DNA from: Candidatus Obscuribacterales bacterium | GTDB lineage: Bacteria > Cyanobacteriota > Vampirovibrionia > Obscuribacterales > Obscuribacteraceae | Direction of reading: 5' to 3' | Assembly (NCBI GenBank): GCA_020634035.1 | Contig: JACKCM010000001.1 | Span: forward strand, 806,001 to 870,000 | DNA length: 64,000 bases | In this document: piece by piece, positions 62,523 to 64,000 of the stretch | Numbering within the stretch: position 1 is the first letter of the stretch | How the letters are laid out: each line of letters starts with the position of its first letter | Notes under the pieces: generated by a model | Database searches by the model: none | Seen by the model: only the letters and a program-made list of their open reading frames with translations | What the model was told of the DNA's origin: nothing | Made by a program: the position numbers and the translations under genes

Positions 62523-63794
62523 ATGAACAGGAAATTTATTCTCGCAGGAGCGCTGGCAGTGTTGACCATTGCCGCCGGTGTCTCCGTCTACTTCTTAAGT
62601 GGGGGTGTCAGATCTGCTTCGGACCCGACAGCGGTGTTTCCGGACAGGACATCTCGCCGGGTGGTGGTCTCGCACCAGTCCACTGGCGAAGAGCTCCGGG
62701 TCATCGACCTGAAAGCCGATGGCCTCACCCCGGAGAAAGCCGAAGTCTGGTTCAGGGATGGGGCCATCGGCCACATCCACTATCGCGATGACGGCACCAT
62801 CTCCACTTTCGATGCTTTCTACCCGGAGCCCGAGACGAGTTCCGGAGCCGGTAGTCGGCGTCAGCTCAAGCTAGATGCCGAGTTCGACCTCGATGGCAGG
62901 ACCTATTTGCGGGAAGCCCATTACCGCGAGGATGGAACGCCCTCGAGAATCGGAGTTCGTCTCGCTTCAGGCGACTACGAAATCCGCGATTTCTACGCCG
63001 ATGGGATTAAGCTGGCCGCTCTCGACCTCCGCGACCGGTCCGGCAAAAGGTCGAGCCTGACTCGCTGGTACGAGACTGGCGTTGTTCAGCAGACGGTGCT
63101 TCGGGACAAAGAAGGAGCGGTGGCGACCACCGACTTCGATGTCGCCGGTCTGAAGACCGCCTATCACTGGGTCTTCTACAACAAGGAGACCTGGGAAGCC
63201 TACCGCCCGGGCGCAGAGACCCTGCTCAACAGATTCGAGATGAAAGCGCAGAGCGCGGCGGAGTCGGTGAGCTACTACGTGCATGCTCACTACTACAAGC
63301 CGGATGGCAGCCTCGACCATGAACGCAAGTTCGGACCGGGGCACATGGAGGTTATCTTCCGTGATGCTGCCGGTGGTATCGCCTACGTTCAGCGCTGGAT
63401 GCACAGCGGTCAGGCGACCTCGCCCGAACTGATGACCCAGGAAAACTATCACCTCGGTCTGGTGGTGCTGGGCGGTGACAACCTGCTCGACAACGACACT
63501 GTCTGGTTCTATGACGACGGTAAGACTGTCGAAAAGCTAATGAGCAGGGTCGACTTTGCTGACGGTCTTGTCGGCATTATCGTGCATGAGTTTCATCCCG
63601 ATGGCTCTCTGAAGACTCGCCGTCTGCCCCGAGTGGAAGACGGCAAGGTCGTCTATGACAGTGTCAGCTTCAAGCCCGGGGAGAGCAAAGACAGCTCTGG
63701 TCTTGGGTCGGCGAAAGCCGAATGGCTCGAGACAATTCCCTATGCTTTGCCGCCGAAGGCTCCCATTCAGGAAGTCTATATCAGCGGTCCCTGA
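62523..63794 (+). CDS. Membrane-anchored YwqK/MORN-like repeat protein B
   Basis: 423 residues from ATG 62523. It shares the layout of 61168-62433: N-terminal span (about 6-26), then the same domain with matching repeats (EVWFRDGAIGHIHYRDDGTI, AHYREDGTPSRIGVRLASG, HYYKPDGSLDHERKFGPGH) and a C-terminal EFHPDGSLKTRRL. Identity with paralog A is moderate, so the duplication is old. It lacks the C-terminal HDSYGDD tail of A. A short non-SD GGTGAGAGTG precedes the ATG. Confidence 0.7.
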   Translation: MNRKFILAGALAVLTIAAGVSVYFLSGGVRSASDPTAVFPDRTSRRVVVSHQSTGEELRVIDLKADGLTPEKAEVWFRDGAIGHIHYRDDGTISTFDAFYPEPETSSGAGSRRQLKLDAEFDLDGRTYLREAHYREDGTPSRIGVRLASGDYEIRDFYADGIKLAALDLRDRSGKRSSLTRWYETGVVQQTVLRDKEGAVATTDFDVAGLKTAYHWVFYNKETWEAYRPGAETLLNRFEMKAQSAAESVSYYVHAHYYKPDGSLDHERKFGPGHMEVIFRDAAGGIAYVQRWMHSGQATSPELMTQENYHLGLVVLGGDNLLDNDTVWFYDDGKTVEKLMSRVDFADGLVGIIVHEFHPDGSLKTRRLPRVEDGKVVYDSVSFKPGESKDSSGLGSAKAEWLETIPYALPPKAPIQEVYISGP

Positions 63795-63812
63795 ATCGGT
63801 ATTCACCGTCGT

Positions 63813-63840
63813 CCGGAAAGAGCGTCTTTGCTCTTTCCGG
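63813..63840. terminator. Intercistronic hairpin
   Basis: An 11-bp perfect stem (CCGGAAAGAGC/GCTCTTTCCGG) with a 6-nt loop lies 18 nt after the stop of paralog B and before a third paralog. There is no T-tract. Confidence 0.6.
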
Positions 63841-63876
63841 GCGGCTGAATGAAACTCGCTAGACACGGAGGTGTTC

Positions 63877-64000
63877 ATGCGAATATATGCAATACCTACC
63901 TACCTCTTCGGTCTGATCGCCCTGGTACTGGTGCTCTTTCTCTCGAGCGTCTACCTGCCGGCTTTCGTAAGCGGAGGTAATTCGGTTGCGCCGGAAGCTG
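63877..64000 (+). CDS. Third membrane-anchored protein of the operon, cut by window end
   Basis: Start ATG 63877 has GGAGG 5 nt upstream. The visible 41 residues (MRIYAIPTYLFGLIALVLVL, then SSVYLPAFVSGGNSVAPEA) form an N-terminal span of the same design as the two paralogs before it. Only the beginning is in view, so I expect another MORN-like repeat protein but cannot confirm it. Confidence 0.55.
   Translation, partial: MRIYAIPTYLFGLIALVLVLFLSSVYLPAFVSGGNSVAPEA

Overview
This window is bacterial chromosome of roughly 50% G+C with dense single-orientation operons, strong AGGAG-type ribosome sites and intrinsic terminators. No rRNA, tRNA, CRISPR array, transposase or integrase was seen. Several features suggest a Gram-negative, environmental, possibly Cyanobacteriota/Melainabacteria-like (Obscuribacter-like) organism: many predicted secreted or TPR proteins, a Ser/Thr kinase with TPRs, a GGDEF/DUF4388 regulator, EF-hand proteins and a GTP-type PEP carboxykinase. 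That lineage guess is weak and rests on gene style, not on a marker gene.

Layout. 1-4.3 kb: xdhC (cut by the window edge), a YHS/HMBD copper P-type ATPase and an M20 amidohydrolase. 4.3-7.7 kb: small genes, including an unlisted 32-residue membrane protein, a tautomerase and an octapeptide-repeat protein. 8-15 kb: secreted and membrane proteins, two of them broken by frameshifts. 15-21.5 kb: pckG, then a TPM-like/LemA-like/unknown/DUF6932-like operon. 21.9-26.9 kb: a minus-strand operon of three unusual NAD-metabolism multidomain proteins. 27-31.3 kb: an EF-hand protein, a Cys-rich membrane protein and a five-gene operon with an MBL hydrolase. 32-40 kb: START-like protein, peptidase, kinase, SDR, patatin, BFD-type ferredoxin. 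40-45 kb: degenerate-GGDEF sensor, TPR protein and a thioredoxin-like gene with an in-frame UGA. 45.2-53.9 kb: NadR-like protein and a compact NRPS-like cluster (dehydrogenase, asparagine synthetase, methyltransferase, oxygenase-A-T-R). 54-60 kb: a second tandem NMNAT protein, a Na+/solute symporter and a cation exchanger. 60.7-64 kb: an operon of YwqK/MORN-like membrane-anchored paralogs running off the end.

Working together. The strongest theme is NAD(P) metabolism. Four loci carry NMNAT-type nucleotidylyltransferase domains: NMNAT+PRTase, tandem NMNAT twice, and NadR. A NAD synthetase is fused to a 2-oxoglutarate/Fe(II) oxygenase. The three genes at 21.9-26.9 kb look like one transcription unit and are my best candidate for an undescribed system. 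The best single-gene oddity is the candidate selenoprotein at 44.1-45.2 kb, which has a SECIS-like hairpin just after the UGA.

The window alternates between two codon styles. G+C-richer blocks (about 6.8-7.7, 15.6-21.5, 21.9-26.9, 28.7-31.3, 37.7-40.1, 54.2-57.8 and 60.7-64 kb) have perfect hairpins between many consecutive genes. Five copies of a dyad, TACT-N9-AGTA, lie just beyond terminators of minus-strand genes, mostly of these blocks.
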